Shown here in pieces: positions 24,205-37,319 of a stretch of 64,000 nucleotides of DNA. Under the pieces are notes generated by a model. It saw nothing but the letters and a program-made list of their open reading frames with translations, was not told where the DNA came from and searched no databases. Within the stretch, counting starts at the first letter, position 1, and the number at the start of each line of letters is the position of its first letter. Made by a program: the position numbers and the translations under genes. This stretch comes from Ailanthus altissimus. Its lineage: Eukaryota > Streptophyta > Magnoliopsida > Sapindales > Simaroubaceae. The stretch lies in assembly GCA_946807835.1 (NCBI GenBank), contig OX327697.1, positions 18,920,001 to 18,984,000 of the forward strand, read 5' to 3'.

Positions 24205-24780
24205 ATTTGAATGTCGTTGTGTCATCCTATAACTTCATGGTCATTTTCCCTTTTTGAACATCAATGACCGTATGTCCCTGCAGAGAAGATGAACTTGTCC
24301 ACCTTTACAAGCACATCCTTTATAATTCCTTTCGGCTAGGCGAGAGAGCGGTCAACAAGTTAAAGCGTGATATTTATCAGTTTAGCTTCTCTCAAACCTA
24401 GTTTTTTTCTAGACGGAGAGAGGCATAAGATTGATACTTTCTCCTAGATTACATAGAGCTTTACCAAGGTCATGATTGCCAATAGAGCATGGTATGGTAA
24501 ATTTCCCAAGATCTTTGAGCTTAAGAGGTAGCTTTTTCTAAAAAATAGTGCTACACTTCTCAGTTAAAGCCACGGTCTCATAATCCTCTAGTCTCGTCTT
24601 CTTGGAAAGGATGCTCTTCATGAACTTGACATAATTAGGCATCTATTCGAGTGCATTTGCAAAAGGGAGATTAATATGTAATTTCTTAAAAACATTAAAA
24701 AAATTTAGAGAATTGCATATCTAATCTGCTATTTTGTAGCCTCCGTGGGAATGGTGGAGGAGGTGTGATCTGGTGATACT
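24205..24780 (-). pseudogene. Inverted gypsy aspartic protease fragment
   Basis: On the minus strand this reads ILSKKTRLEDYETVALTEKC, then KLPLKLKDLGKFTIPCSIGN, then ALCNLGESINLMPLS, which is the Athila/Tat protease. The usual active-site motif is ALCDLGAS(I/V)N, so the catalytic Asp is now Asn. Stops follow, and the end of the domain (MTMKL.DDTTTF) is at about 24205. It lies opposite in direction to the LTRs and noncoding regions on both sides, so it entered by inversion or by insertion of a separate inverted copy. Confidence 0.88.
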
Positions 24781-24929
24781 ACACATTAAGACTGGTATTT
24801 GACGCACTTGTATGCTGCCCATCTTTCTTTTCTGCACTTTCAGGATTGCCTTGCTACAATTTTTCAGTTGAGTGTTGATTACTACTGATTATTGCAAACT
24901 TAAGTGTATAGCACCAATCAAGTATATTT

Positions 24930-26590
24930 CTACCATTAACTTTGATCCTTTATAAGAATAGAAAAGAATCTCGTCAAGCCGATGACGCTAAATCAAGCTA
25001 TTCTTAGGAGGCAACACAAGTAATTTTATTTTTATATTTGTTTAGTTTCAGTCTTAGTTATGTTAGTTTCTTTTCTTTGCAAGAATAAATTAGCAAGTCA
25101 ATCATTCAAAGAAGTAGCACGAGCAATTACAAGCGTTGGAAGCAAAGAAAATCGCAGTCACATTCATCAAACACAATGCTGTACTTCTTCAACTTCAGCT
25201 ACTAAGGGAGTTTTTCTTACTTTTAAATTTTAATTTTAGATACTCAGGATAATGTTTAATTTAATTTTGGAGGTGAAAAATACATAACTTGTGTTTATTT
25301 TGCTGCATACTTTAATTAGTTGTCTTGTAGGGTAAATTTGTTTTTAGTGTCAAATTTTTGTTAAGAAGATGATCATTAGTCCATAATAAGAATTAGAATA
25401 TTGGCTGAATTTATTTTCATGTCTTTAGAAAACAATAGATGCTTGAGATAATTTTTATATTATGAATCTTGTACTGATTTCGACTTTATTTTGATCAACT
25501 TATTTATGAGCACATTGAGATAAGCTTGTGTTAGTTGAATTTTTATTTTGCTTGGTGATACTCATGCTTAAGTAGTACACCACAGTCTCGATGATCAACA
25601 CTCTTGAACTTGTTTGATTACTACTTGAAGCACAATCCTAGGAAACATATGCTTAGAAAAATAATATTAGGTTATCTTTGGACCAATTAAGCCTTTTCTA
25701 GCCTACCTTATATGCATATTTATCCCTAGTAACCCCGTTTGAGCTAATTACCCATTTTTTTTTCTATTTTACCACAATACAAGCTTAAAGACTTTGAGTT
25801 TAGCTATCCTACAATCTACCAGTAGCACCATAAACTTTGAGTTTATTTAGAAATATTCGTAAAATAAAAAAAGTTATGGATGAAAAGTAATAAGTCTTGA
25901 AGGTACATATCAATCTAAGTTTGAGGGTGCATTAAAAAAAGAAGAAGAAGAGAAAGAGTTTTAAATGCATAACACCCCTAACTTAAGAAAAAGAAGAAAT
26001 TCTTTACAAGAGTGATTAAAAAAAGATGAGAATATCATAAGTTTGAGGAGGAGATAAATCAATGAGAAAATATCAAGAAGTTTTAAGTAAAGTTAAGTGT
26101 TTGTGGTGTGAGTTACACTTCATATTTATCCTTATATCCCATATTGGCCTTAGTCTTACGTTGTAAGCTAATTAAAGTTTTAAATAGATCCCTAGACATG
26201 TATATTTCTATAAGAGTAGTATAAAAAATAAGCTTATGGTATTGTTATATTTAAAAATATGTCGAGATATCATCTTCATATATTTCTTAAGTATTGAGTA
26301 AATCTATATTCTATTTGACTAATTACTTGCTTATTATACACACGCACAAGTGATAATTTATAAGAAAGAATGAAGTACTTGATGAATGGTATGAGAATTG
26401 TTGAAAGTTGTTTATCGATTTCTGAAGAGTTTTGTTGTATTTTTCGTAGCCTTTAAGACAATGATATTGATCATCTAATCAATCAAAGCTTGTTTTTAGT
26501 TTTTACCTTTTATTTAGAGTCATGAATAAATTATGAATACTTCTCTTTGTTTTGCTTGAGGACGAATAAAGTCTTAAGTTTTGAGGTATT
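24930..26590 (+). mobile_element. 3' noncoding region, copy 2 (complete to the LTR)
   Basis: It again opens with a phrase like GATGACGCTAAATCAAGC and GGAGGCAACACAAG (24984-25021). It runs without a gene to CTTAAGTTTTGAGGTATT, a polypurine-poor remnant of the PPT region, directly before TGATAGG of LTR copy 3 at 26591. It is the longest preserved copy (about 1.66 kb) and the reference for the others. Confidence 0.8.
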
Positions 26591-27978
26591 TGATAGGGGT
26601 TAATTAAGTCTAATATTTTCATCTTCCAAACTTAATATTTGTTCGTAAAAATTAAAATTATTTGACTTTTATGTATTTTATTATTATTTTTATAGGTTTG
26701 GAGTCAATAGAGCAAATAGGGTCAAAACTCTAAAGAAAATAAGCCAAAAACATCAAATTGCTATAGTACAGCTACAGTGAGTTACTACAGTAATTTGTTA
26801 CAGTGTCAAGTGTTGCGGCTCCCAAAATAGTATCTACAGTGTTGTAGCGCCGCGGTGCATGAACAGTAACGGGGGAGCAGTTCTTGTGAACAGTAGCACG
26901 CGAACAATTTTTTGCAACAGTAACTCGTGAACACTAATCTTATCTGACTTGTATATGATGTTTAACCCCTAATTTGAAGACAATCCTATAAATTGTAGGC
27001 CAAAAACCCTAATCAAGGGAGGAGAAAAAAGAAGAATCAAGACTTTAGAGAGGCAAAAACGTAGAGAAAAAATTTACAACAAAAAATCAAATATCAAAGT
27101 GAAGAAATCAAGATTCAAGCTTCAAGTTAAGATTGAAATAAACAACCCAAGACGTCTTCTTGATTAATTTTTCTTTTCTTTTCTTATCATTATGTTCTTG
27201 TTCTTGCTATTCTTCATGGATTGGTTTGATACTTTTGGTTTTATAATGAGTTAAACTTATTGTTCTAGATTTAGACTGTGTAAATCTAGTATGTAGTTGG
27301 ATTCATTGATTCTTAGTTTATGAACTTAATTATTATAATTGATTCATTCTATCTTATGTTTATTACTTTCATTATATCTTACCAATATTTTGAATGATTA
27401 AGGAACCATGATGAACTTGACAAAGAAATTCATGTGTTTAGTCTATGATAGTTTGATGCATGATCAGAGGGTAACAACTATGAGTTCCATATAGGATAGA
27501 CATATACCTAAATGGCATGAATGAGATAATTTAGAATTAATCTTAATGAATTACATTCTGATTTTATTACCATAGATAATATAGGTGATTGTTAGAATGC
27601 GTAATATAGTCACTCGACCATCAACAAATGCTTGTGATGAGATTAGTATCTAAGTCAATAATTGGTATTAAGGGATTAACTAAGTGGTTAATTAATCTAA
27701 TGAAATATTAGGGGATGAGTCTATACTCTAGATTATTATCTTTTGGTGAATTTATCTCTTATTTGTTATTGTTTAGGTTGATTTAATTAACAAAATTAGA
27801 TTAGTTAAATAAATTTCATATTTTAGTTTTCTGAATAAAAGTTAAGTAGCTATAATTTTAGTACTTAATTGAAAGAATTAAATCATATAGTCCATATAGG
27901 ATTGATACTTGGACTTTAATTCCTATATTACTTGATATGATAGCCTACACTTGCGCTTAGCTACTATAAGACCAATCA
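26591..27978 (+). mobile_element. Gypsy LTR copy 3 (full length)
   Basis: It begins TGATAGGGGTTAATTAAG and ends ATAAGACCAATCA, 1388 bp, closely matching copy 1 in length and content (GAATCAAGACTTTAGAGAGG, CTTGATATGATAGC). The GC-rich island at 26815-26870 is present. No PBS follows; noncoding sequence comes next, so this was a 3' LTR before a later join. Confidence 0.85.
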
Positions 27979-27984
27979 AGTTTT

Positions 27985-28425
27985 TTGTTTTTTAGTTGAT
28001 ATATGTATGCTACATGCTTTAATTGGTTGTCTTGTAGGGTAAATTGTTTTTTAGTGTTAAGTTTTGGTTAAGAAGATGATCATTAGTCCATGATAAGAAT
28101 TAAAATATTGGCTGAATTTATTTTTACAAGTCTTTAGGAAACAATAGATGCTTGAGATAATTCTTATATCATAAATCTTGTACTGATTTCGACTTTATTT
28201 TTTATCAACTTATTTATGAGCACATTGAGATAAGCTTGTGTTAGTTGAATTTTTTTTTCTACTTAGTGATACTCATGCTTAAGTAGTACACCACAGTCTC
28301 GATGATCAATACTCTAGAACTTGCTTGATTACTACTTGAACCGAAATCCTAAGAAACACATGCTTAGAAAAATAATATTAGGCCATCTTTAAACTGATTG
28401 AGCCTTTTCTAGCCTACCTTAAATT
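27985..28425 (+). mobile_element. 3' noncoding region, copy 3 (fragment)
   Basis: It corresponds to about 25290-25710 of copy 2 (GTTGTCTTGTAGGGTAAATT; TAGCCTACCTTA at the end). It starts directly after LTR 3 and breaks off at AGCCTACCTTA, where unrelated sequence of about 45 bp precedes copy 4. Confidence 0.75.
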
Positions 28426-28471
28426 AACACTTAATTGAAAAGTCGAGTGTTGATGGTCACCAATCAATAAT

Positions 28472-29863
28472 TTAAGTTATTGAGGACAATGTCTAATTTA
28501 AGTTTGATGGTAAAAAATACATAACTTGTGTTTATTTTGCTGCATGCTTAAATTGGTTGTCTTGTAAGGTAATTTTTTTTTTTTTTTTGTGTTAAGTTTT
28601 GGTTAAGAAGATGATCATTAGTCCATGATAAGAAATAAAATATTAGCTGAATTTATTTTCACAAGTTTTTTAAAAAAATAATAGATACTTGAGATAACTC
28701 TTATATCATGATTCTTGGATTAAATTGAAGCTTATTTTTTATTACTTCTTCCTGAGCACATTAAAATAAGCATGTATTAGTTGAATTTTTTGCTTATAAA
28801 TACTTTATGCTTAAGTAGTACACCACAGTCTCGATGATCAATACTTTATAACTTGCTTGATTACTATTTGGGGTGAAATCTTAGGAAACACGTGAATAAA
28901 GAAATAACATTAGACCATCTTTTGAACGTTTGAGTCTTTTTTAGCCTACCTTAACAGTATATTTATCTATAGTCACCCTGTTTGAGCCTAATTACCCTTG
29001 TTTTTCTTTTTAACCATATTACAAGTTGCAAATTTTTTTACCAATTTATCCTAAAATCTACAGATAATACCATAAACCTTAAGTTTACTTAAGAATATTC
29101 TTAAAAAGGAAAAAGGTTGTGATGGTGTGAAAAAGGATAATGCCATAAAAAGCAACAGGTCTTGAAGGTGCATATTAATCTAAGTTTGGGGGTACATAAA
29201 AAAAAAGAGATGAAAAGAAAACAAAAGTGTTTAAATGCATAAATAACCCCAGCTTGAGAAAAAGAAGAACTTTTTTGCAAGAGTGATTAAAATAAAGATG
29301 AGAATATCATAAGTTTGGGGAAGGAGATAAGTCAAGGAGAAAAAATCAAGAAGTTTTAAGTAAAGTTAAGTGTTCATGGTGTGACTTGCGCTTCATATTT
29401 ATATATCTTTATATCCTACCTTGACCTTAACCTTACGTTACAAACTAAATAAAGTCCTAAATAGATCCCTAAATATGTGTATTTCTACATTTGTGAAGAG
29501 TAGTATGAACAGTAAGCATATGGTAGTATTATAATTGAAAATATATTGAGAAATAATCTTTATGTATTTCTTAAGTATTGAGTAAATCTATATTCTATTT
29601 GACTAAATATTTGCTTATTACACACACACAAGTTATCATTTATAAGGGAAAATGAAGTACTTGATGAATAGTATGAGAATTGATGAAAATTGTTTATCGA
29701 TTTCTAAAGAGCCTTGTGCTATTTTTCGCAGCCTTTAAGACAATGATAGTGATTATCTAATCAATCAAAGCTTATGTTTAGTTCTTTTTTAGTTATGAAT
29801 AAATTATGAATGCCTCTTTTTGTTTTACTCAATGGCGAGTAAAGTCTTAAGTTTGGGAATATT
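28472..29863 (+). mobile_element. 3' noncoding region, copy 4
   Basis: It is colinear with copy 2 from TTGAGGACAATGTCTAATTT onward, including TAAGTAGTACACCACAGTCTC and the final GTCTTAAGTTTGGGAATATT just before LTR copy 4. No gene is seen. Confidence 0.8.
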
Positions 29864-31166
29864 TAATAAGGGTCAATTAAGTCTAATATTTTCATCTTCC
29901 AAACTTAATACTTGTTTGTAGATATTAAAATTATTCAACTTTTTATGTATTTTATTATTATTTTTGTAAGGTTAGAGTCAATGGAGCAAATAGGGTCGAC
30001 ACTCTAAAGAAAATAAGCAAAAAATATCAAATTACTATAATAACGAGTTACAGTAATTTGCTACAGCGTTCAGAAATAAATGTTGCAGTACTCGAAACAG
30101 TGTCTATACACTGCAACACTCGAAATTCAATACGGCAACGTGTGAACAGTAACTAAGGGAATAATAACTGGGAAACAATAACGCGTAAACAATATTTTTG
30201 CTACAATACTCGTGAACTGTAATCCTACTCTGATTTGTATTTGATGTTTAACCCTAATTTGAAGACATAAACCTATAAATAGAAGGCCAAAAACCTAATT
30301 AAGGGGGAAGAAAAAAAAAAGAATCAAGACTTTAGAGAGGAAAAAAAAAACTTAAAGAAAGAATTCACAACGCAAAATCAAATATTAAAGTCAAAGATTG
30401 AAAAATCAAGATCAAGATTCAAGCTTCAAGTCAAAGAAGAGTAAGAAATACATCAAGGAGTCAATTTGATTAGTTTTTCTACTCTTTCTTTACCATTATG
30501 TTTTTGTTCTTGTTGATCTTTATGAATTGGTTGGATACTTTTGATTTTGTGATAGGCTAAATTGTTCATCTGGAGTTAGACTATGTGAACTTAGTATGGA
30601 TTTGAATTTTGTTAATTCTTAATTTATGATCTTAATACAATAGATTGATTCATTCTATATGAGTTTAATGCTTTCATTATACCTAACCAATATTTTGACT
30701 GATTAAGGAACCATGATAAACTCGACAGATAGATTTATATGTTTAGCCTAGAATAGTTTGATGCATGATCATAGGGTAACAACTATGAGTTCCATTTAGG
30801 ATAGACATATACCTAATGGCACGTATGGCATAAATTAGACTTGATCTTAATGAATTACATTCTGATTTAATTACCATAACAGAGGTTTGTATTGAGATCA
30901 GAGGATGAGTCTATACCCTAGATTATTATCTTTTGGTGAATTTATCTCTTGTTTGTTATTGTTTATGTTGATTTAATTGATAGAATTAAGTTAGTAATTA
31001 AATTTCAGATTTTAGTTTTCTGAATAAAAGTTAAGTAGTTATAATTTTAGTACTTAATTGAAAGAATTAGATCGCATAGTCCCTGTGGAATCGATACTTA
31101 GACTTAAAATACTTATTACTTGATACGATAGCATGCACTTGTGCTTAGCTACTATAGTAATAATCA
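29864..31166 (+). mobile_element. Gypsy LTR copy 4 (3' end of the array)
   Basis: It begins TAATAAGGGTCAATTAAGTC (first G of TGATA mutated) and ends CTACTATAGTAATAATCA at 31166. Length is 1303 bp; compared with copy 3 it lacks a piece around 30880 that holds the CTCGACCATC segment. Sequence of the interrupted LTR repeat resumes at 31167. Confidence 0.85.
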
Positions 31167-31586
31167 ACCAACATTGATGAAAATAAATCGGGAACATAAG
31201 GTTTGAGAACATACTTGCATAATGACATTTTCTAACACCTATTCCAACCCTTTACAAACTATATTATTACTAGTATACTCTTATGTATTTGTCCCATTTC
31301 AGACAAAGATTTAACTCCTTAGATCGGGCTAACTCTTATAATCTACTAACTCTTAGCAGTGCTAACTCTCAGCATTTATAACTCTAAGCGCTGCTAACTC
31401 TTAGCCTTGGTCTAAACTCCTTTAGACTAGATTTAAACTCTTTTAAATCTTACAATGTCTGAAATGTTACAAGCATCTTACCTTATATTTAATATTAACG
31501 ATTTTATTCAAAATATTTATTGTATAAATGTTAAACAATTAATATTTATACAATATTGCAATGGTACATAAGCACCGGTTTCAACA
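31167..31586 (-). mobile_element. Right half of the interrupted LTR-like repeat
   Basis: It aligns with 56255-56643: ACTTGCATAATGACATTTTCT, CTATATTATTACTAGTATACT, the repeated CTAACTCTTAGC words, and a final AAGCACCGGTTTCAACA corresponding to AAGCACAATTCCCAACA. Together with 18070-18882 it reconstructs one repeat of about 1.2 kb, whose disruption dates the 12.3-kb array as younger. Confidence 0.8.
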
Positions 31587-33840
31587 CTATTGGTCGATAA
31601 GCCTTTGGTACGTAGCCTATAATATCATTGCCAAGGTATTGGCTAATAGACTTCAAGAGGTTTTAAAGGATGTGATTTCAAAAACTCAAAGCGCTTTCAT
31701 TATAGGGTGCTTAATCACAGATAATGCTATCATAGGCTTTGAGTGCCTTCATGCTTTAAAATGAAGGAAAAAATTGAAAGATGCCTTATGGCTCTTAAAC
31801 TCAACATGTCTAAAGCTTATGATAGTGTTTAGTGGTGTCATCTTGATGAAGTGATAAAAGTGAAGGGATTTTCATACTCTTAGCATAGTAGAATCTAGAA
31901 ATGTATATCTACTTTCTCATATTCCATTTTCTAAATGGCAAGCCTCATGAGAGAATCATTCTATCACGTGATTTAAGGTAAGGTGATCCTCTATCATCTT
32001 ATCTCTTTTTATTATGTGTAGAAGGTTTTCAACACTTATTTCAAAGGCATAATGAATTGAAATTCAAGGGATTAGTTGTGGAAGATGAGGACCAACGATC
32101 TTGCATCTATTCTTTACTGATGACAGCCTAATTTTCCTAAAGGCTGACACTCCCAATGGCCAAACTCTTAAGTAGATAATTGAGCAATATGAGCGAGCTT
32201 ATGGTTAGTGTATAAATTCCAACAAATCATCTATATTTGTTTATAGGGGAGACGACAACAAAAGTAAGATTCTTTAATGTAAGTGAGAATATCATTGTCA
32301 TGACGAAAAAGAATGGTGGATTAAGGTTTCAGTACCTTCATATTTTTAATAAAGCTATGTTGCAAAGCAAGTTTGGAGGATTATTAAAATCCCAAACTCT
32401 TTAATGGCTGGAGTAGTAAAAAGCTTTTAATTCTCAAATTTCTCTTTCTTACAAGTGAAGAAAAATCTTCCAATCTTTTTATGGAGGAGTATGCTATAAG
32501 GTCGTGAAACGATTTTACTTAGGGCTCGGTAAAGAATTAAGGATGGTTTGTCAGTCTCAGTTTATCATGATAAGTGGCTTCCTCACCCGTACACATTCAA
32601 GTCGTCATATCTCCTAAACTTCTTGAACATTCCTTAGTGGCAGATCTTATTTTCGAATCTGGAGGTTGGAACATCAATCTCGTCAGAAAAGCTTTTTCTA
32701 ATGAAGAAGAACAAGTGATTCTTAATATCCCTCTTATTCCAAGTTTGGGGCATAGGGCCGACTCTTTAACTCGGCATTTTAACAGACATGGAAATTATAT
32801 TAAAGTAGATTACTGGTTGGAGACTTTATCGAAACCATGTAGGTAATTTTGCTCAATCTGAGGTTAATCTATAGTAGTGGAAGCTTTGGCAGCTGAATGT
32901 CCCAAGAAAAATTATGATCTTCGCCTGGAAAGCTAGTAGCAATTGGCTGCCCACAATGGTTAACTTAAAGGCTTACCATGTCCCCCAACGGATAAGATGT
33001 GTCCTTTTTGTAGGAGCACGGCCAAGAATTCAATTCATGCCTTGTGGTTTTCTAAACTCCCCTCTATTGTCAGATCATGGTATCCTTTTCTTCGGTATTT
33101 TTCTTGGAGTCACTAAACTTCAATGCAGGAATTTTTCATTGGGGGTGCATGAAGCAGCTATCGAGCATGGAGTTGGAGCTGGTGATTACTTCCCTTTGAA
33201 GACTTTAGTTTGCTAAGAATAATGCTATTCATAATGGAATATTAATGAAGGCTAGTACGATATTCCCTTGGGCGAAAGATTGCCTAGAAGAATTCCAGGG
33301 GGCTCAACTGAAAACTACCTATTCGACGGAGGTCCAAAATCCTTGCCAGAGTCCGCCGAATTTTGGTTGGGTGAAGATAAACTCTGACGCTGCTATTGAC
33401 AGTGCCATGAAGGTAACGGGCCTCGATTTTGTTTACTGCGACAGCAATGACAGGGTCATTTTCTCAGGTTTGACTAGACTTCCCTTTCAGGCTCTCCAAG
33501 TTCCAGTTGCAGAAGCCTTAGCACTCTTCTGAGGCTTGCAACAAGTATCTTGTCTGGGTTATCCAAGAGTGGAGATAAGAAGAGATTCCTAGATTGTGAT
33601 TAATGAAGTTAGATGGAATACCAAATCGAATTCGGAACTTGGTCTGGTTGTTTATGCTATTAAAGGTCTAATTAATTCCTTTCAGGAGAACAAGGTGTTT
33701 ACTCCAAGAGACAAACTGTGGTGCACACGCCTTAGCTAAGTCTACTCTTTGTTCTTCTTCAGATATTGTTTGGATGGGTTCCATCCAGATAAATTTGACA
33801 GTACTGAATTAGATTTTTTAAAATTTTAAAAAAAAAAAAA
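31587..33840 (+). pseudogene. Second 5'-truncated LINE with poly(A) tail
   Basis: It starts inside the RT domain ([36 protein letters not shown]) and continues through GDPLSSYLFLLCVEGF and TDDSLIFLKA (the F.DD catalytic box as TDDS). The late RT, a damaged zf-RVT (about 32880-33060) and RNase H (WVKINSDAAIDSAMKVTGL, with the first catalytic Asp) at 33370-33760 follow. It ends in A13 at 33828-33840. Several frameshifts and stops are present. The 5' truncation point coincides with the end of the LTR repeat. Confidence 0.9.
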
Positions 33841-34879
33841 CTCTAAACACTATAAAAAGCCTTGCATTGCTCATAAAAAGGGATCATCATACATCATTAA
33901 GCATCATCTCATGGCCTCTACTTATTATTCATTATTATTTAACACTCAACTTCTAGTCGTTAAATAAGACCTTCAAGCATTCATCCTCCATAACCAGCAA
34001 TCTATTTACCATTATTGAATTTTGGATTTAATCTACCTTCATAGTTAACGTTGCATCATGTGTTGTCACCAATACATCTAAAGGATTTATAAATATAGCC
34101 TTTTATTTTCCTTGCCATAAGCTACAGAAGCCCTAGTGACTACAAACTCTAGTTTTATCTTTAAGTCATTTTGATGAATATAGCATCACACCTCTAGACA
34201 TCTTTTCCATTATAGCATTAGCTCTGTATTTGTCTTAGGGCTCTAGATTTATACAAATACATCACCTAACCACAAATACAAAGTCCACGAGATGTGTCTC
34301 CTCTGACCATTTCAAACTAGACAATCAATATAAATAACATAATAAATATTTAAACCCATTTATAAAATTTAGTGTAATTATTCTTTTTTTGTAAAGTAAA
34401 AATCTTGATTTATTATAAATAAATATAATAATTAACGTAATAAATGTTTGAATCCATTTACAAGATTTTGCATAATTTCAATAAAATAATTGAAATAAGC
34501 AAATACAATTTCATTTATAAATAGTGATGATCTTTAAATGTTATATCTTCTAATTGAAACCTCTTTTGTGTGTGAATTTTAATTAAGTTATATAAAAAAA
34601 AGTTAAACATATATTATTGTTAAATATACCAAGAGTAAATCTTCTAACCTTAACATGCATTTCACTTGAATTATTATTTATGTACATCTTATACTTTTGA
34701 TGCTTTAGTTGTTTTAGGATTATTAGTAATTTATAAACTTTAAATCTACTTCTCTAAAAATTGACCCTTTTCTCATCAATTTATTTCTTACTTTTACATT
34801 GCAAATAGAATCCAATTTTCTGCACGTGTCATATATCAACAATATGTTAAGTGAATATGAGGTCCACCTCATGAATTTT
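33841..34879. other. AT-rich spacer, no gene
   Basis: No domain is visible on either strand. 34360-34450 contains a repeated phrase (TAATAAATATTTAAACCCATTTATAA and a diverged second copy), which is noncoding. Confidence 0.45.
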
Positions 34880-36420
34880 CATTTATCAAACTTGTAGAGG
34901 CTACTAAGAGGACTATCTTGTCAGTTAAAGTCTCCACTAGCAAACAGTGGCAAGCCAACGAGAAGAATAATACAGATTTACAAGCCATGAACATGTATAA
35001 TCGAACCAAGCCATATGACAGATGGCCACTAAAAGAAAACACTAAGGAACAACCTATACCATTAAGTGAAATGGAGGTGAACGCCCTCCTCAATTATTGG
35101 ATACTTGATGGATTTTTATAGCCTTATCCACCAAGAAAGGCCCTAACCAAAAAAGAGCAAGGAAGTTTAAATCTCTATCATTTGCATCAGACATTCAATC
35201 ACCCTGTCATGCATTGTCGGCAGTTCCAAAGGCTAATCCACCGCAAGATTAAAAACGAGACCTTAGAGATGCTCTACAAACCATAAGCCATAGACTGTAA
35301 TCACTTCCATGACATAAAGAAGAAAGGGCAATTATGGTTAATATGCTTGAGTACCCTAGAGACATTGACCTACAGAAGGAAAGATCACAGAGGAAGTAGT
35401 TGTGATCATCCAAAATCTACCCAAAAAGCCCAAGAGGAAATTGTAAGACCTGTAGTGAAGGCCTTAAGTTCAAATCTTATTCAATCAACTAGGATATGGA
35501 CCTAAGGCATATGAAGCTACCACTAAAGTGCTCTCTGAGATCTCCATATAACATAGGCCACAATTTTACACAACTGAATATTAGGTTAATATAGTTTATC
35601 TAGAAACCACCAACGCCATAGTTTTTACTAACGAAGATATAAAGACGCAATACCTACACAATAAGTGCCCTTTGTACCTAAAGGTTAGAATCAATGACAC
35701 ATCGATCGGGTGAGCTTTAGTAGACATAAGATCTTCAATCAATAACATACCTATAGTTGTACTGCAAGTAACCCAAATACTGCTATCCATATCCCAAGAA
35801 GAAAATTTTGAGTTTCTAGTTTTGACAATGTGATCAAATACTCTAAGAGTATCATACAACTAGATTTGAAAGTGGGGCCACTGTGTGCTCCAACTTTATT
35901 CTATCTAATGAATATTGAGGCCATATATCACATACTACTTAGCAGACCATGACTCAACGACAAACTGATGGTTTCAACTTATCAGCAATGCATCAAAAGG
36001 CCGAATCGGAAGAAAGACATTTAGAATCGCAATTAATCTACTCCTTTTCACTTAAGGGAGAGATATATATGCTCAAGCCTACAATAAATTTGAAATTGGC
36101 CCAAGTAACACAGTAGCTAAACCGATTGAGATGCCATTATCCGACGCCGACAAGCACGGTAAAACTTCTACTACCATCCTCCGGAAGCCAAATACAAGAA
36201 ATACAAGGAATAATTCCTCAAGGTGGCATGCTCGTACAAAGGCCAAACGCTCGTTAGAAGAGGCAGGCATGAACGCCTTTAGTGCCAGAAACAGGTACTT
36301 AATAGGAATGTGTCATTTACCGCTTATGACGGTTTGCAGGGCCTAACTTGCTCAAAAGAAAGTCCCAATCACGATTAAAAAAAAGCTTTTGTGCTAGTCA
36401 CTCCATAGCAACAAAAATGC
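34880..36420 (+). pseudogene. Ty3/gypsy gag C-terminus and protease relic
   Basis: The + strand shows PYDRWPLKENTKEQPIPLSE (34980-35070), then a degraded zinc-knuckle-type segment (SLNLYHLHQTFNHPVMHC, 35170-35220). A pepsin-like retroviral-type protease follows (about 35640-36000: LYLKVRINDTSIG.ALVDIR, where the catalytic D-S/T-G is now D-I-R). A linker (LSDADKHGKTSTTILRKPN) follows. It is a different gypsy lineage from the Athila-type array, closer to elements with YCKFH..GH...C knuckles. No RT follows. Confidence 0.75.
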
Positions 36421-37319
36421 CTGACCGTGAAAGACAAAATCCCTCATACTATTTAATATGTAGAGTTTTAAATTCTTAAAATATTTGCATTTAGGACGTA
36501 TATTAGCAAAGTATAAAATTCTATTGTTCAAAATAAAATTTTACTCCATAATGATACATTAATATACAAATAAAAAAAATTATCAAACAACTATTAAATT
36601 TGATAGCTAAGCTGAGTACTTGAAAGTTATAGTAAAACAATCATTAGTAAAATCAATGCTAATTTTGTGAGAATACTACTACCTTATATGAAATAAATAA
36701 TCCAATGCGATAAATGAAAATAAAAACATACATCTAATTATATCACATTACATAAATTTGTATAAAAAATGTGTCTAGTATTATTTATTTTATAAGGGTG
36801 TTATGTACTACAAACCAACACTACACCTTTCACTTCAAATCTGCTTGAGATTTATTCCACAAAATACTGCCAATGTCATGAAAAAGATAAGTAATTTCAA
36901 AAGCAAATGTGTTATCACTAAAAGGATTAATAGAATCCTACGCTTATTACCAAAGATGCAAATACAAATTTAAAAGATCATGGTGCGATGTCTAAAATAC
37001 TTCTTTCAGAAGAATATCACAACTTTTAAAAATCGTTATAAGCATAAGTTCTTGAGTGATAATTAACAAAGTAGCCTAAAATATATTGAAAACTGATTTT
37101 TGAACAACTGACCAAGAGGAGTCAATTTTTCAATTTCTGAGCAGCATGCACCCACAATTTTCCCATCTTACATATCAACTTCACTGATTTCAGACCCCCC
37201 GTGTACCAGCAGCATCCTTTGCTAAGAGAATTTGAAATCATACCTTGCCAATTTGAAGCAAGACAAAGACTTTGCCCAATTAAGCTCCATGAAGGCAAAA
37301 AATAGGCACTGCAATGCAC
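36421..37319 (-). other. Spacer, including 3' UTR of the cystathionine beta-lyase gene
   Basis: The end nearer 37319 is less AT-biased and is the 3' UTR of the minus-strand gene. Its length cannot be fixed; TTTATT (AATAAA on the minus strand) occurs near 36784. No other gene is seen. Confidence 0.5.

Noticed and set aside
18883..31166. A simple nested set of two complete gypsy elements
   Set aside because: Inner LTRs lack PBS sites, LTR 2 lacks its 5' part and noncoding 3' regions occur four times, so two complete elements do not fit.
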